Source of the DNA: Amycolatopsis oliviviridis
GTDB lineage: Bacteria; Actinomycetota; Actinomycetes; Mycobacteriales; Pseudonocardiaceae
Reading direction: 5' to 3'
Assembly (NCBI RefSeq): GCF_014654365.1
Contig: NZ_BNAY01000001.1
Coordinates: 806,001-870,000, forward strand
Length of the DNA: 64,000 nt
Positions 52,479 through 61,373 of the stretch are shown piece after piece. Numbering within the stretch: position 1 is the first letter of the stretch; each line of letters opens with the position of its first letter. Both the position numbers and the translations under genes were made by a program. Under the pieces are notes generated by a model. That model did no database searches and was not told the DNA's origin. It saw nothing but the letters and a program-made list of their open reading frames with translations.

Positions 52479-53558
52479 ATGCGTTGGGACAAGATCCGTC
52501 TCCGGGTGACGGCCGCACTGGCCGCCGGACTGCTGGCCCCGGTCGCCGCCGCGAGCACCTCGACGGCCGCCGAGACCGCGGCAGAACCCGCAACGCAGGC
52601 AGCCGCCGCGCTGCCGCCGGGCAGTCCGGCGGCGGTCAACGGACAGCTGAAGGTCTGCGGGCTCCAGCTCTGCAACTCCGCGGGCAAACCGATCCAGCTC
52701 CGTGGCATGAGCACCCACGGAATCCAGTGGTACAGCCAATGCGTGAAGACCGCTTCGCTCGACGCGCTGGCCAACGACTGGAAGGCCGATGTCCTCCGGA
52801 TCTCGATGTACATCCAGGAAGGGGGCTACGAGACCAACCCGCGCAAGTTCACCGACATGGTGCACGGGTACATCGAGGAAGCCACCAAACGCGGGATGTA
52901 CGCGCTGGTCGACTGGCACCAGCTGACCCCGGGCGACCCGAACGCGAACCTCAGCCGCGCCAAGACGTTCTTCACCGAGATCGCCCAGCGGCACAAGGAC
53001 AAGACCAACATCATCTACGACATCGCCAACGAGCCCAACAACGTCAGCTGGGACCGCGTCCGCAGCTACGCGGAGCAGATGATCCCGGTCATCCGCGCCC
53101 AGGACTCCGACGGCGTCGTGCTCGTCGGCACCCACGGCTGGGGCTCGCTCGGCATCTCCGACGGCCGCAACGAGACCGACATCATCAACAACCCGGTGCG
53201 TGCCACCAACTTCATGTACACGTTCCACTTCTACGCGGCGTCGCACAAAACCGAGTACTTCAACGCGCTGACCCGGGCCGCGAGCAAGATCCCGCTGTTC
53301 GTGACCGAGTTCGGCACCCAGACCGCCAGCGGTGACGGCGGAAACGACTTCACCAACTCCCAGAAGTACCTGGACTTCTTGGCGTCGAAGAAGATCAGCT
53401 GGACCAACTGGAACTTCTCCGACGACAACCGTTCGGGTGCGGTGTTCAAGCCGGGCACCTGCGCGGGCAGTTCGTTCACCGGTACAGGGCCGCTGAAGCC
53501 CGCCGGTGTCTGGATCCGGGACCGCATCCGCACCGCGGACAACTTCCCGACCTCCTGA
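52479..53558 (+). CDS. Secreted GH5 endoglucanase-like glycosidase
   Basis: The 359-residue product has a signal peptide (VTAALAAGLLAPVAAASTSTAA) and a GH5 TIM barrel. The acid/base Glu is in YDIANEPNN (about residue 190) and the nucleophile Glu is in LFVTEFGTQ (about residue 280). GH5 enzymes of this kind (GMSTHGIQWY at the start of the barrel) cleave cellulose or related beta-1,4-glucans. No binding module is attached. A hairpin follows the stop. Confidence 0.88.
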   Translation: MRWDKIRLRVTAALAAGLLAPVAAASTSTAAETAAEPATQAAAALPPGSPAAVNGQLKVCGLQLCNSAGKPIQLRGMSTHGIQWYSQCVKTASLDALANDWKADVLRISMYIQEGGYETNPRKFTDMVHGYIEEATKRGMYALVDWHQLTPGDPNANLSRAKTFFTEIAQRHKDKTNIIYDIANEPNNVSWDRVRSYAEQMIPVIRAQDSDGVVLVGTHGWGSLGISDGRNETDIINNPVRATNFMYTFHFYAASHKTEYFNALTRAASKIPLFVTEFGTQTASGDGGNDFTNSQKYLDFLASKKISWTNWNFSDDNRSGAVFKPGTCAGSSFTGTGPLKPAGVWIRDRIRTADNFPTS

Positions 53559-53574
53559 TCCCGGCAGCGCGCAT

Positions 53575-53629
53575 GTCATGAAAGGGCCTTTCAGGACGAA
53601 AAACGTCCTGAAAGGCCCTTTCATGACAC
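53575..53629. repeat. Intergenic hairpin, ATGAAAGG subfamily (copy 2)
   Basis: Perfect 25-base arms (53575-53599 and 53605-53629) enclose AAAAA. The edge is TGTCATGAAAGGGCC. It lies between the convergent ends of the GH5 and sigma-factor genes (stops at 53558 and 53631), where a two-way terminator would be useful. Confidence 0.88.
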
Positions 53630-53630
53630 T

Positions 53631-54527
53631 TCAGCCGAGGGCTTCGAAATCGAGAGCGGCGAGCCGGTCCGGGTCCGCCAGGATCTCGATGGCGGCGATC
53701 TTCCCGTCCACCACGGTGAAGGCGAAGACCGTCGTCGGGACGCCGTCGTGGGTGACGACCATCCCCGCCGCGCCGTTGACCAGCGCGGGACGCGGCACCC
53801 CGCCGGTACCCGCCGACCGGAACATGAGCGCCTGGCTCGCGACAGCGGCCGCTCCGCGCACGAAGCGCGAAGTCCCGGCCGGAGCCACGCCGCCCTCGGA
53901 GCGGAGGATGACGTCCGGATCGAGCACCGAGACCAGCGCGTCGAAGTCGCCGTCCCTCGCGGCGGCGAAGAACGCGTCGACGACCTCTCGCTGACGGCTC
54001 AGGTCCGCGTCCGGGACGGTCGGCGAGCCCTGCAGACGACGGCGGGCGCGGCTGGCGAGCTGCCGGGTCGCCGCGGAGGACCGGCCCACGATCGGCGCGA
54101 TCTCGTCGAACGGCAGGGCGAACATGTCGTGCAGCACGAACGCGAGCCGCTCGGCGGGGTCCAGCGTGTCGAGCACGACCAGGAGCGCCAGTCCGACCGA
54201 ATCCGCGAGCAGCGCCTGGTGCTCCGGGTCGATTCCGTCCTCGCGGCCGATGATCGGGTCGGGGAGCTGCGCGCCGACCGGATCCTCTCGCCTCGACTTG
54301 CGCGAGCGCAGCATGTCGAGGCAGATCCGGCCGACGACGGTGGTCAGCCAGCCGCCGAGATTGTCCACGTCGTCGGCGTCCGACCGGCTCAGCCGCAGCC
54401 AAGTCTCCTGCACGGCGTCGTCCGCCTCGCTGAGCGAACCGAGCATCCGGTACGCCACCGCCCTCAGGTGCGTCCGGTGCCCTTCGAAGCGCCGCGCCAG
54501 CCAGTCGTGTTCGTCCACGGTCCCCAT
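53631..54527 (-). CDS. ECF sigma factor with C-terminal SnoaL-like domain (ECF41-like)
   Basis: The 298-residue product has sigma region 2 (RAVAYRMLGSLSEADDAVQETWLRL) and region 4 (PAERLAFVLHDMFALPFDEIAPIVGRSSAATRQLASRARRRL), then an added domain of about 125 residues (SRQREVVDAFFAAARDGDFDALVSVLDPDVILRSEGG). This is the arrangement of ECF41/SigJ sigma factors, whose C-terminal domain tunes activity instead of an anti-sigma factor. Its target is normally a nearby oxidoreductase or carboxymuconolactone gene, which is not next to it here. An FtsX permease gene lies upstream on the same strand. Confidence 0.88.
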   Translation of the reverse strand: MGTVDEHDWLARRFEGHRTHLRAVAYRMLGSLSEADDAVQETWLRLSRSDADDVDNLGGWLTTVVGRICLDMLRSRKSRREDPVGAQLPDPIIGREDGIDPEHQALLADSVGLALLVVLDTLDPAERLAFVLHDMFALPFDEIAPIVGRSSAATRQLASRARRRLQGSPTVPDADLSRQREVVDAFFAAARDGDFDALVSVLDPDVILRSEGGVAPAGTSRFVRGAAAVASQALMFRSAGTGGVPRPALVNGAAGMVVTHDGVPTTVFAFTVVDGKIAAIEILADPDRLAALDFEALG

Positions 54528-54583
54528 CCTTCATCGATCAGTCGTATCCCTGACGTGTGGGGGAGCGAAGATGTGACAGGCCT

Positions 54584-55930
54584 TCAGCCGCGGGTGCCCG
54601 CTTGGATGGCCGGGGTGCGCAGGGCCTTCGCCGCCGCGCCCAGATGTGAACCGAGGGTCAGCGCCACCGCGACGCCAACGACGGCGAGGTGGAACCCGAG
54701 CGCCTGCTCCGGCACGATCTCGCCGGTCCTGGCGACGCTGTAGGGGATGACGGTGACGGCCGCCGCGAGCGAGCCGAACACGACGCCGACCGCCACCAGG
54801 ACGGTGCCTTCGGTGCCGACCAGCCGCAAGACCTGCGAGGGTGTCGCCCCGACGAGTCGCTGCTGGCCGAATTCCCGGCGGCGTTCGACGATCGCGGCCA
54901 CGACGGTGTTGACCAGCATCACCGCGGCGAACAACGCGATCATCCCGACGACGACGTAATTGAGCGTTTCGAGGCTGCTCGCGATCTCCGCCGGCGCGGT
55001 ACCGGCCGCGTTCTCGATGGCCTGCATGGACAGCGTGCCGGTCGCGATCCCGGTGAAGAGGATGACCGGCACGAGCACGCCGGCGAGCTGACGGCTCCGG
55101 ACGCGAAGGTGCGCCGCGGTGAGGTGGCCGCTGACGCCCGCTCGTCGCAGCGGGGCGGCCAGCACGGCGGCGATCGGGCCGAGCGATACGGGGGAGAGGA
55201 GCGCGAAACCGATCGCGGCGAGGATCGCGCCCTGTCCGCCGATCGCCATCAGCGCGGGCTCGGTCCCGGTGAACACGGTCATCGTCACCACGCCGCAGCC
55301 GAGGCCGGACGCCAGCACGATCACCGCGCCGATCACCCGGATCCGGCCGGTCGGCGTGGTGTCCACACTCGCCTCGCGTATCGCCTCCACCACCCCGCGC
55401 CTGGTCACCCGGCGTGCGGCGACGGCCGCGGCGATCACCGCCGCCAGCAGCGTGATGCCGGTGCCCAGCGAGACCGCGATCGGGCCGAACCGCGCTTCCA
55501 ACCCGGCCGGAACGCGCCCCGTGTCGCCGAGCAGCCCGACGAGCCACCGGCCGGCGAAGACCGACGGCGCGACAGCAGCCGCCGAGGCGACGACGGCTAC
55601 AGCCGTCGCCTCGCCGACGATCATCCGGCCGATCTGCGACGGCGTCGCGCCGGCACTCTTGAGCAGTGCCAGTTCCGGAGCGCGCTGCCGGATCAGCAGG
55701 GACAGCGTCGAAAGTGTCGCGAACAGGACGATCACCAGACCCCAGCCGCCGACGACGCACGCCATGATCAGCAGGGTCTTCGCGGCTTCCGGCCCCGCGC
55801 CCGCGCGGGTGTCCAAAAGGGACGCGAACGTCATCAGGATGGTGGCACCGAAGAACAACGCCACGAAACTCGCGATGAACCCTGTCGTACGACGGCGAAG
55901 CGACGAGAACACCAGCTTGGTCGCGATCAT
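54584..55930 (-). CDS. FtsX-type ABC permease, no adjacent ATPase
   Basis: The 448-residue protein has two FtsX-type membrane domains, each with a conserved sequence (TLSLLIRQRAPELALLKSAGATPSQIGRMI and AAIVERRREFGQQRLVGATPSQVLRLVG). The long external domains of MacB and lipoprotein exporters are missing. Such permeases need an ATP-binding partner, usually the gene next to them, but the upstream gene here encodes an iron-sulfur protein. The ATPase must be elsewhere or the gene is an isolated remnant. It precedes the sigma factor gene by 56 bases. Confidence 0.82.
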   Translation of the reverse strand: MIATKLVFSSLRRRTTGFIASFVALFFGATILMTFASLLDTRAGAGPEAAKTLLIMACVVGGWGLVIVLFATLSTLSLLIRQRAPELALLKSAGATPSQIGRMIVGEATAVAVVASAAAVAPSVFAGRWLVGLLGDTGRVPAGLEARFGPIAVSLGTGITLLAAVIAAAVAARRVTRRGVVEAIREASVDTTPTGRIRVIGAVIVLASGLGCGVVTMTVFTGTEPALMAIGGQGAILAAIGFALLSPVSLGPIAAVLAAPLRRAGVSGHLTAAHLRVRSRQLAGVLVPVILFTGIATGTLSMQAIENAAGTAPAEIASSLETLNYVVVGMIALFAAVMLVNTVVAAIVERRREFGQQRLVGATPSQVLRLVGTEGTVLVAVGVVFGSLAAAVTVIPYSVARTGEIVPEQALGFHLAVVGVAVALTLGSHLGAAAKALRTPAIQAGTRG

Positions 55931-56025
55931 GCGGACGGCCCTCCCCAGGGGTTTGCCGCCAGGTTAGGGAGATGGGGAGGCGCTCCGACATGGGACAGGC
56001 CCCCGGGCTCACGGTAGGGCTGCCC

Positions 56026-57056
56026 CTACCGCTTCGGGTACCCGCCGTCGACCTCCTTCACCGGCTTGTGGGGAAACCGGCGTTCGGCGTAGGCCTTCGC
56101 CGCCGAACCTGGCCGCACGTACAGGGTCTCCACCTTGTCCTGCAACGGTTTCACCACGTTCCCGAGAAAGCCTCGACGGTCGTCGAGGTAGGGCCCGAGC
56201 ACGTCTTCGCCCGCCGGGCAGACGGCCATGCAGTACGCGGCCTTGTAGTTCGGCTTGAACGCGAGGCTCTGCCACATCGACACGTTCTCCGAATCGGTCA
56301 CCCTGGACCGGAAGTCCGCGGCGTCCTCGCTGTCGGCCACGGTCTGCGCCCAGTCGGTGAAGCCGCTCATGAACTCGCGGTAGTTGTGCGTCGAGCAGGC
56401 GAGGAAGTCGAATTCGCCGGTCTTCGAGATCGCCCCGATCGGACAGGCCGCGACGCACAACTTGCACTCCAGGCATGGGTTGTAGTCGAGGGCTTCGCCG
56501 TGTTCGGACACCTCCGCGTCGACCAGCAACGTCGCCAAGAGCACGAAGTTGCCGAACTTCGGGTGGATCACGTTGCGGTGCAGTCCCATGGCACCGAGCC
56601 CGGCGGCGACGGCGACCGTCTTGTGCGCGACCACCCAGATCCGGCCGGGGTAGTGCTCCATCTCCATCGGGAACGTCGCCGACGGGTTGATCGCGCGATA
56701 GCCGGCGTCCTGCAGGGCACGGACGATCGTGTGGCCCGCCTCGTTGATGATCTCGCCGCTACGGTGGAACTCCTGGTTGGCCACGCTGCGGGCGGGGGAG
56801 CGGACGTCGTCGCGGTTCATCCGCACCACGAGCGAGACCAGGGTCTTGGTGCCGGGCAGCGCGCGCAGGACGTGCTCACGTTCGCCTGCCAGATCCGGAT
56901 GGTCGAGCGACACGGCGGCCGCGTCGTCGGCGCCCGCGGCGAGGCAGATCTCCTTGAGCCAGGTCGCGTCGATCACCGGCGACGGTTTGTCACGCGGGTT
57001 GGCGAGCACCGCCTGAACCGACGGATGGCCCGCGAGCTTCTTGGGGAGCCGGTCGG

Positions 57057-57060
<4 letters not shown>
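56026..57060 (-). CDS. 4Fe-4S oxidoreductase related to QueG
   Basis: The 344-residue product has a four-cysteine cluster CLECKLCVAACP (about residues 197-208) and a second YCMAVCPAGED near residue 280, fitting two [4Fe-4S] centres. The domain order (N-terminal flavin/corrinoid-type part with FPMEMEHYPGRIWVVAHKTVAVAAGLGAMGLHRNVIHPKFG, then ferredoxin) resembles epoxyqueuosine reductase and reductive dehalogenases. Its GTG overlaps the thiolase stop by four bases, so the two are in one operon. The substrate is unknown. Confidence 0.78.
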
Positions 57061-58238
<1,178 letters not shown>

Positions 58239-58254
58239 GGCTGCCTCCAGTGGT

Positions 58255-58313
58255 GAGTTGGGATTTCCAACTCACTGTGTCAGCCGAGTGGGTTGGAAAT
58301 CAAGACTCACTGG
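58255..58313. promoter_or_regulatory. Twin operator sites of thiolase-HxlR divergon
   Basis: Site A is GAGTTGG-GATTT-CCAACTC (58255-58273), a perfect 7-base palindrome. Site B, about 15 bases away, reads GGTTGGAAATCAAGACTCACTG, which carries the inverted core of site A. They lie between the two divergent starts and are good candidates for HxlR binding. Regulation is inferred. Confidence 0.6.
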
Positions 58314-58328
58314 GTTTACGCTGGTCGC

Positions 58329-58775
58329 ATGACCGAAGGGCCGAGGGACTGCTCGATCGCCAACGCGATGGAGGTGATCGGGGAGCGCTGGAGCCTGCTC
58401 GCGCTGCGCGAGGTGTTCTTCGGGGCGCGGCGGTTCGACCAGATCGTCCGCAACACCGGGGCGAGCCGCGACATCCTGACCGCGCGGCTGCGCAAGCTCG
58501 TCGAAACGGGAATCCTCGAAAAACGGCTCTATGAGGAGCATCCGCCGCGCTACGAGTACGTGCTCACCGAGGCCGGACGCGCGCTCAACCACGTGCTGCT
58601 GAACCTCATGGCGTGGGGCGACCGGTACGTCACGGAGGGGGCGCCGCCGACCGTGTGGCGCCACGCGTGCGGCGAGGAACTCGCGCCGGAGACGGTATGC
58701 GCGCACTGTCGCGAATCGGTGCGGGAGAAGGACATGACGCTGGTGCGGAGCAGTCGGCGCGCTCGCGGCTCGTGA
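58329..58775 (+). CDS. HxlR-family regulator
   Basis: The 148-residue product has the HxlR core: DCSIANAMEVIGERWSLLALREVFFGARRFDQIVRNTGASRDILTARLRKLVETGILEKR. A C-terminal part has two extra cysteine pairs (RHACGEEL and CAHCRES) that resemble a zinc ribbon. It is divergent from the thiolase-iron-sulfur operon and should repress it. ATG 58329 is chosen because the longer frame adds 12 unlike residues. Confidence 0.87.
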   Translation: MTEGPRDCSIANAMEVIGERWSLLALREVFFGARRFDQIVRNTGASRDILTARLRKLVETGILEKRLYEEHPPRYEYVLTEAGRALNHVLLNLMAWGDRYVTEGAPPTVWRHACGEELAPETVCAHCRESVREKDMTLVRSSRRARGS

Positions 58776-58881
58776 GTGGTTAAGGACGGGTCTGGCGACC
58801 GGAATCTTCCTCGCTCGGCCGCGCCGGCGTCCAGCACATGCTCCACCCCAGCGAGGGAACTCGACCTTCATGTCCTGCCAA

Positions 58882-58936
58882 GTACATGAAGGCCCCCTTC
58901 CTTGCGCCTATCTCAAGGAAGGGGGCCTTGATGTAC
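58882..58936. repeat. Intergenic hairpin, GTGAAGGCC family (copy 6)
   Basis: Arms of 23 bases (58882-58904 and 58914-58936) have one mismatch and enclose nine bases. The edge reads GTACATGAAGGCCCCC. The centre is different from the other copies. It lies about 105 bases past the HxlR stop. Confidence 0.85.
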
Positions 58937-58966
58937 AGCGAGACAGGCGCCCAGCGCTCCGCTTTC

Positions 58967-59248
58967 TCGTGAGTGGCGAGGACGGTTAGAGCGGACTTGC
59001 ATTTACCTAGCCACGCCTGACCTGCGCGAGGGTCGCCCGGTCTCGGACCTTGATCAACGGAGGATCGGGGACACTCAACGTCCCCGATCCTCCGTTGATC
59101 AAGGCCGTACCGGTCGTGACCGGTGGCAGACGAGATGACAGGGGAAGATTCCGGACGTTCAACGTCCCCAATCCTCCACACTCGACCGCCAGCCACACCA
59201 GTGGGTAGGTAAATACGAGTCCGTTAGAACCAGCCTCACCACTCACGA
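58967..59248. mobile_element. Nested inverted-repeat element, MITE-like
   Basis: The 48-base ends (58967-59014 and 59201-59248) are inverted copies with about 80% identity; conserved blocks are TCGTGAGTGG, CGGACT and ATTTACCTA. Inside, a perfect palindrome has 25-base arms (59048-59072 and 59080-59104) and a 7-base loop, and a degraded copy of part of it (ACGTTCAACGTCCCCAATCC) lies at 59157-59176. No transposase frame is present. It could be a non-autonomous insertion element. Target-site duplication was not found, so mobility is not shown. Confidence 0.5.
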
Positions 59249-59253
59249 AGGCT

Positions 59254-59829
59254 TCAGCTGGTCTTCCACTCCCGCGCGATCATCCGCATGAGTGCGGGGT
59301 AGACGAACAAGTACCGGAACGGCTTGATGAAGCCCATGTATGCCCGGCCGAACACGCCGTTGGGTTTGACCAGTACCGCCATCTGACCGCGATACCGGCC
59401 TGGCTCGTCTTCGATCCACGCGATGTGCATGACGCCGTGCATGGTCCGGTTCGCCATCTCGGCGGCGAACTCGTCGTCGAGCCGGTAAAGCGGCGTGAAC
59501 GGGAGCCAGTCCTCGTTCGGGCCCGTCGGGGTGTCGCGCAGGTCTTCGGGCAGCCGGTTCCGCAGCGACCCGACCCGGGAATCGAGACCGGAGTCGCGGT
59601 CGTCCAGCCGGAACAGCGCGCCGAGTTTCCAGCGCAGCGCCCACAGGGCGCGGACGATCACCGGTGCCCCGTCCGGAAAGGCGCCCGACGAGAACTGCTT
59701 CACCAGCTTGGCGAAATCGTCAGGTCCCCCGGGTGTGTCCAAGGCCCAGACGTCTTCGAGGTCGAAATCCCCGGCGATTTCGTGGATCCGCCAGGAACGC
59801 GCGGTGTGGGCCGTGTTCGCGAGTTTCAT
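59254..59829 (-). CDS. DUF2867 domain protein
   Basis: The 191-residue product shows the DUF2867 pattern, with DVWALDTPGGPDD, the tract LRNRLPEDLRDTPTG and MHGVMHIAWIED, and the C-terminal GFIKPFRYLFVYPALMRMIAREW. Proteins of this group are often part of SDR-like enzymes and have no known role. It overlaps the next gene by four bases (ATGA), so the ABM-domain gene and this gene are in one operon. Confidence 0.78.
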   Translation of the reverse strand: MKLANTAHTARSWRIHEIAGDFDLEDVWALDTPGGPDDFAKLVKQFSSGAFPDGAPVIVRALWALRWKLGALFRLDDRDSGLDSRVGSLRNRLPEDLRDTPTGPNEDWLPFTPLYRLDDEFAAEMANRTMHGVMHIAWIEDEPGRYRGQMAVLVKPNGVFGRAYMGFIKPFRYLFVYPALMRMIAREWKTS

Positions 59830-60110
59830 GCCGACACCAGCTGGACGATCTCGCGCGGGCGGACCTCGCGGTCGTCGAAGGCGACGTCGATGTCCGCGGA
59901 GCCCAGGGCCTGCATCGAAGCCGCCTGAGCCGCCGCGGATTCCCAGCGCACGATCGACACGACGGCGTCCCCGGCGGCCGTCACCCAGCATTCGGCGGCG
60001 AGACAGCCCGGAGTGGAGCGCAGGACGCCGGCGACCCGCCGGACCCGCTCGACGAACGCATCGTGATGGTCGGTGTGCGGGTAGTGCGTGGCCACGAATC
60101 CGACAGTCAT
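59826..60110 (-). CDS. ABM-domain (monooxygenase-like) protein
   Basis: The 94-residue product fits the ferredoxin-like dimeric fold of the ABM superfamily, with TVGFVATHYPHTDHHDAFVERVRRVAGVLRSTPGCLAAECWV and IVRWESAAAQAASM. Such proteins act in oxygenation of polyketides or in handling small metabolites. The ATG at 60110 has GGAGG eight bases before it; the longer frame starts 30 bases earlier. It precedes the DUF2867 gene. Confidence 0.78.
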   Translation of the reverse strand: MTVGFVATHYPHTDHHDAFVERVRRVAGVLRSTPGCLAAECWVTAAGDAVVSIVRWESAAAQAASMQALGSADIDVAFDDREVRPREIVQLVSA

Positions 60111-60141
60111 GTCGTTGTTCCTCCCAGTGAACTCCGCCATC

Positions 60142-60157
60142 TATACGGTAGCGTATA
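60142..60157. promoter_or_regulatory. TetR operator palindrome
   Basis: TATACG-GTAG-CGTATA is a perfect 6-base palindrome with a 4-base centre in the gap between the divergent ABM and TetR genes. It is the likely site for autoregulation and for control of the ABM-DUF2867 operon. Confidence 0.6.
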
Positions 60158-60201
60158 TATCGACGTCGTGGTGCGGGAGTGACGGGAGATACGGTGATCA
60201 C

Positions 60202-60768
60202 ATGGCCGCCGAAACCCGCACCCCGCCGAGCGCCTGGATCGACGCGGGGCTGCTCGCCCTCGCCGCCGGAGGCCCCGGCGCGGTCCGTGTCGAGGCGCTC
60301 GCGAAAGCGCTGGGTGTCACCAAAGGCAGCTTCTACGGCCATTTCCCCGATCGGAACGCATTGCTGGAGGAAATGCTCTCCGCCTGGGAGCGGCGGAGTA
60401 CCGATCTGCTTTTCGAGACCGTCGACCGCGAAGGCGGCGACGCCAGGGCGAAGATCCGGCGCGCGGGTCTGCTCAGCAGTGAGCGCCTGCTGCCGATCGA
60501 CCTCGCGATCCGGGACTGGGCCCGGCGCGAGCCGGCGGTGGCCGAAAGGCTCCGGCGGGTCGACAACCAGCGGATGGACTACCTGCGTTCGCTCATGCGC
60601 GAGATCTTCGCCGACGAGGACGAGGTCGAAGCCCGCTGCCTGCTCGCGTTCTCGCTCCTGATCGGCAAGCACTTCATGGCCGCCGACCACGGCGGACGCA
60701 GCCGGGACGAAGTCACCGAACTGGCCGGGAGCCTGATCCTTGGTGGGATGCCTGGTCATGACAGCTGA
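60202..60768 (+). CDS. TetR-family regulator
   Basis: The 188-residue product has the helix-turn-helix VRVEALAKALGVTKGSFYGHFPDRNALLEEML and a ligand domain. It is divergent from the ABM-DUF2867 operon across a perfect palindrome, so it is probably their repressor. The next gene overlaps its stop by 11 bases, in the same direction. Confidence 0.88.
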   Translation: MAAETRTPPSAWIDAGLLALAAGGPGAVRVEALAKALGVTKGSFYGHFPDRNALLEEMLSAWERRSTDLLFETVDREGGDARAKIRRAGLLSSERLLPIDLAIRDWARREPAVAERLRRVDNQRMDYLRSLMREIFADEDEVEARCLLAFSLLIGKHFMAADHGGRSRDEVTELAGSLILGGMPGHDS

Positions 60769-61222
60769 CGCGGGCCACGGTCTCCTTGCCTTCCTGCGCG
60801 AGCTTCAGGAGACCACCACGTGGAAGGTGGAGGTCGCTGGGCCGAGATGGCAGCTGAGCGGATCGATCTGGCTGGCCGTCGTGGGCGTCGAACCGCGGCG
60901 CCGGCTCGGTTTGGCTTTCGAGGCGCTGGATCCCGTGACCGGCAAACGCGCCACCTACGACATCGACACCGATCTGTACGACCTGTCGCAGGACGAGCAG
61001 CGTGAGTTCGCGGAGGAGATCGAACGCGACATCATCGAATTCCTCGACAATCTGAGGAAGGGAGCCATGCTGCGCGGGAACGACAAGGCGAAGTTCGTGC
61101 TCGTCTTTCCCCTGGATGGTTCCTACGTGCGGGTCGTCCAGGGACGCTTCATGGGTAGCGCGTCCATGCACCCGGGTCTGGCCGCGGCCCGGACCGGCGA
61201 CGACTTCGTCCCGGTGGGATGA
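60758..61222 (+). CDS. Protein of unknown function, 154 residues
   Basis: No family is recognised. The product has TTTWKVEVAGPRWQLSGSIWLAVVGVEPRRRLGLAFEALD, an acidic helical part (LSQDEQREFAEEIERDIIEFLDNLRKG) and VRVVQGRFMGSASMHPGLAAA. It is soluble with no signal peptide. ATG 60758 overlaps the TetR gene. It is an operon partner of TetR, but its role cannot be read. Confidence 0.55.
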   Translation: MTADAGHGLLAFLRELQETTTWKVEVAGPRWQLSGSIWLAVVGVEPRRRLGLAFEALDPVTGKRATYDIDTDLYDLSQDEQREFAEEIERDIIEFLDNLRKGAMLRGNDKAKFVLVFPLDGSYVRVVQGRFMGSASMHPGLAAARTGDDFVPVG

Positions 61223-61226
61223 CGGG

Positions 61227-61373
61227 CTAGTCCTCGTCCTCTTCGGGCGTCGTCGGGACCTGTTTGCGCGCGACGTAGATGAGCAGCCCGATGATCACCA
61301 CGGGACCGACGAAGATGAGGATCTCGTCCCAGCCACCCTGGTGCATCATCATCACCCGCGCCGCGATGGTCAT
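61227..61373 (-). CDS. Small single-span membrane protein, 48 residues
   Basis: The short frame encodes MTIAARVMMMHQGGWDEIL, a membrane helix (IFVGPVVIIGLLIYVAR) and an acidic end (VPTTPEEDED). Its ATG overlaps the stop of the polytopic gene upstream by four bases (ATGA), which supports translation. It is too short for standard gene finders. With the cupredoxin-like lipoprotein and the polytopic protein it forms a three-gene coupled operon. Function unknown. Confidence 0.65.
   Translation of the reverse strand: MTIAARVMMMHQGGWDEILIFVGPVVIIGLLIYVARKQVPTTPEEDED

Larger units (their letters stand above)
58776..59253. other. Gene-free gap with a nested repeat element
   Basis: This gap of 478 bases between convergent HxlR and DUF2867 genes has no credible gene. 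It contains a hairpin at 58882-58936, then an element of about 280 bases with 48-base inverted ends (58967-59248) and a perfect 25-base inner palindrome (59048-59104). A copy of the end sequence TCGTGAGTGG also lies at the 3' end of the HxlR gene. Confidence 0.75.
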
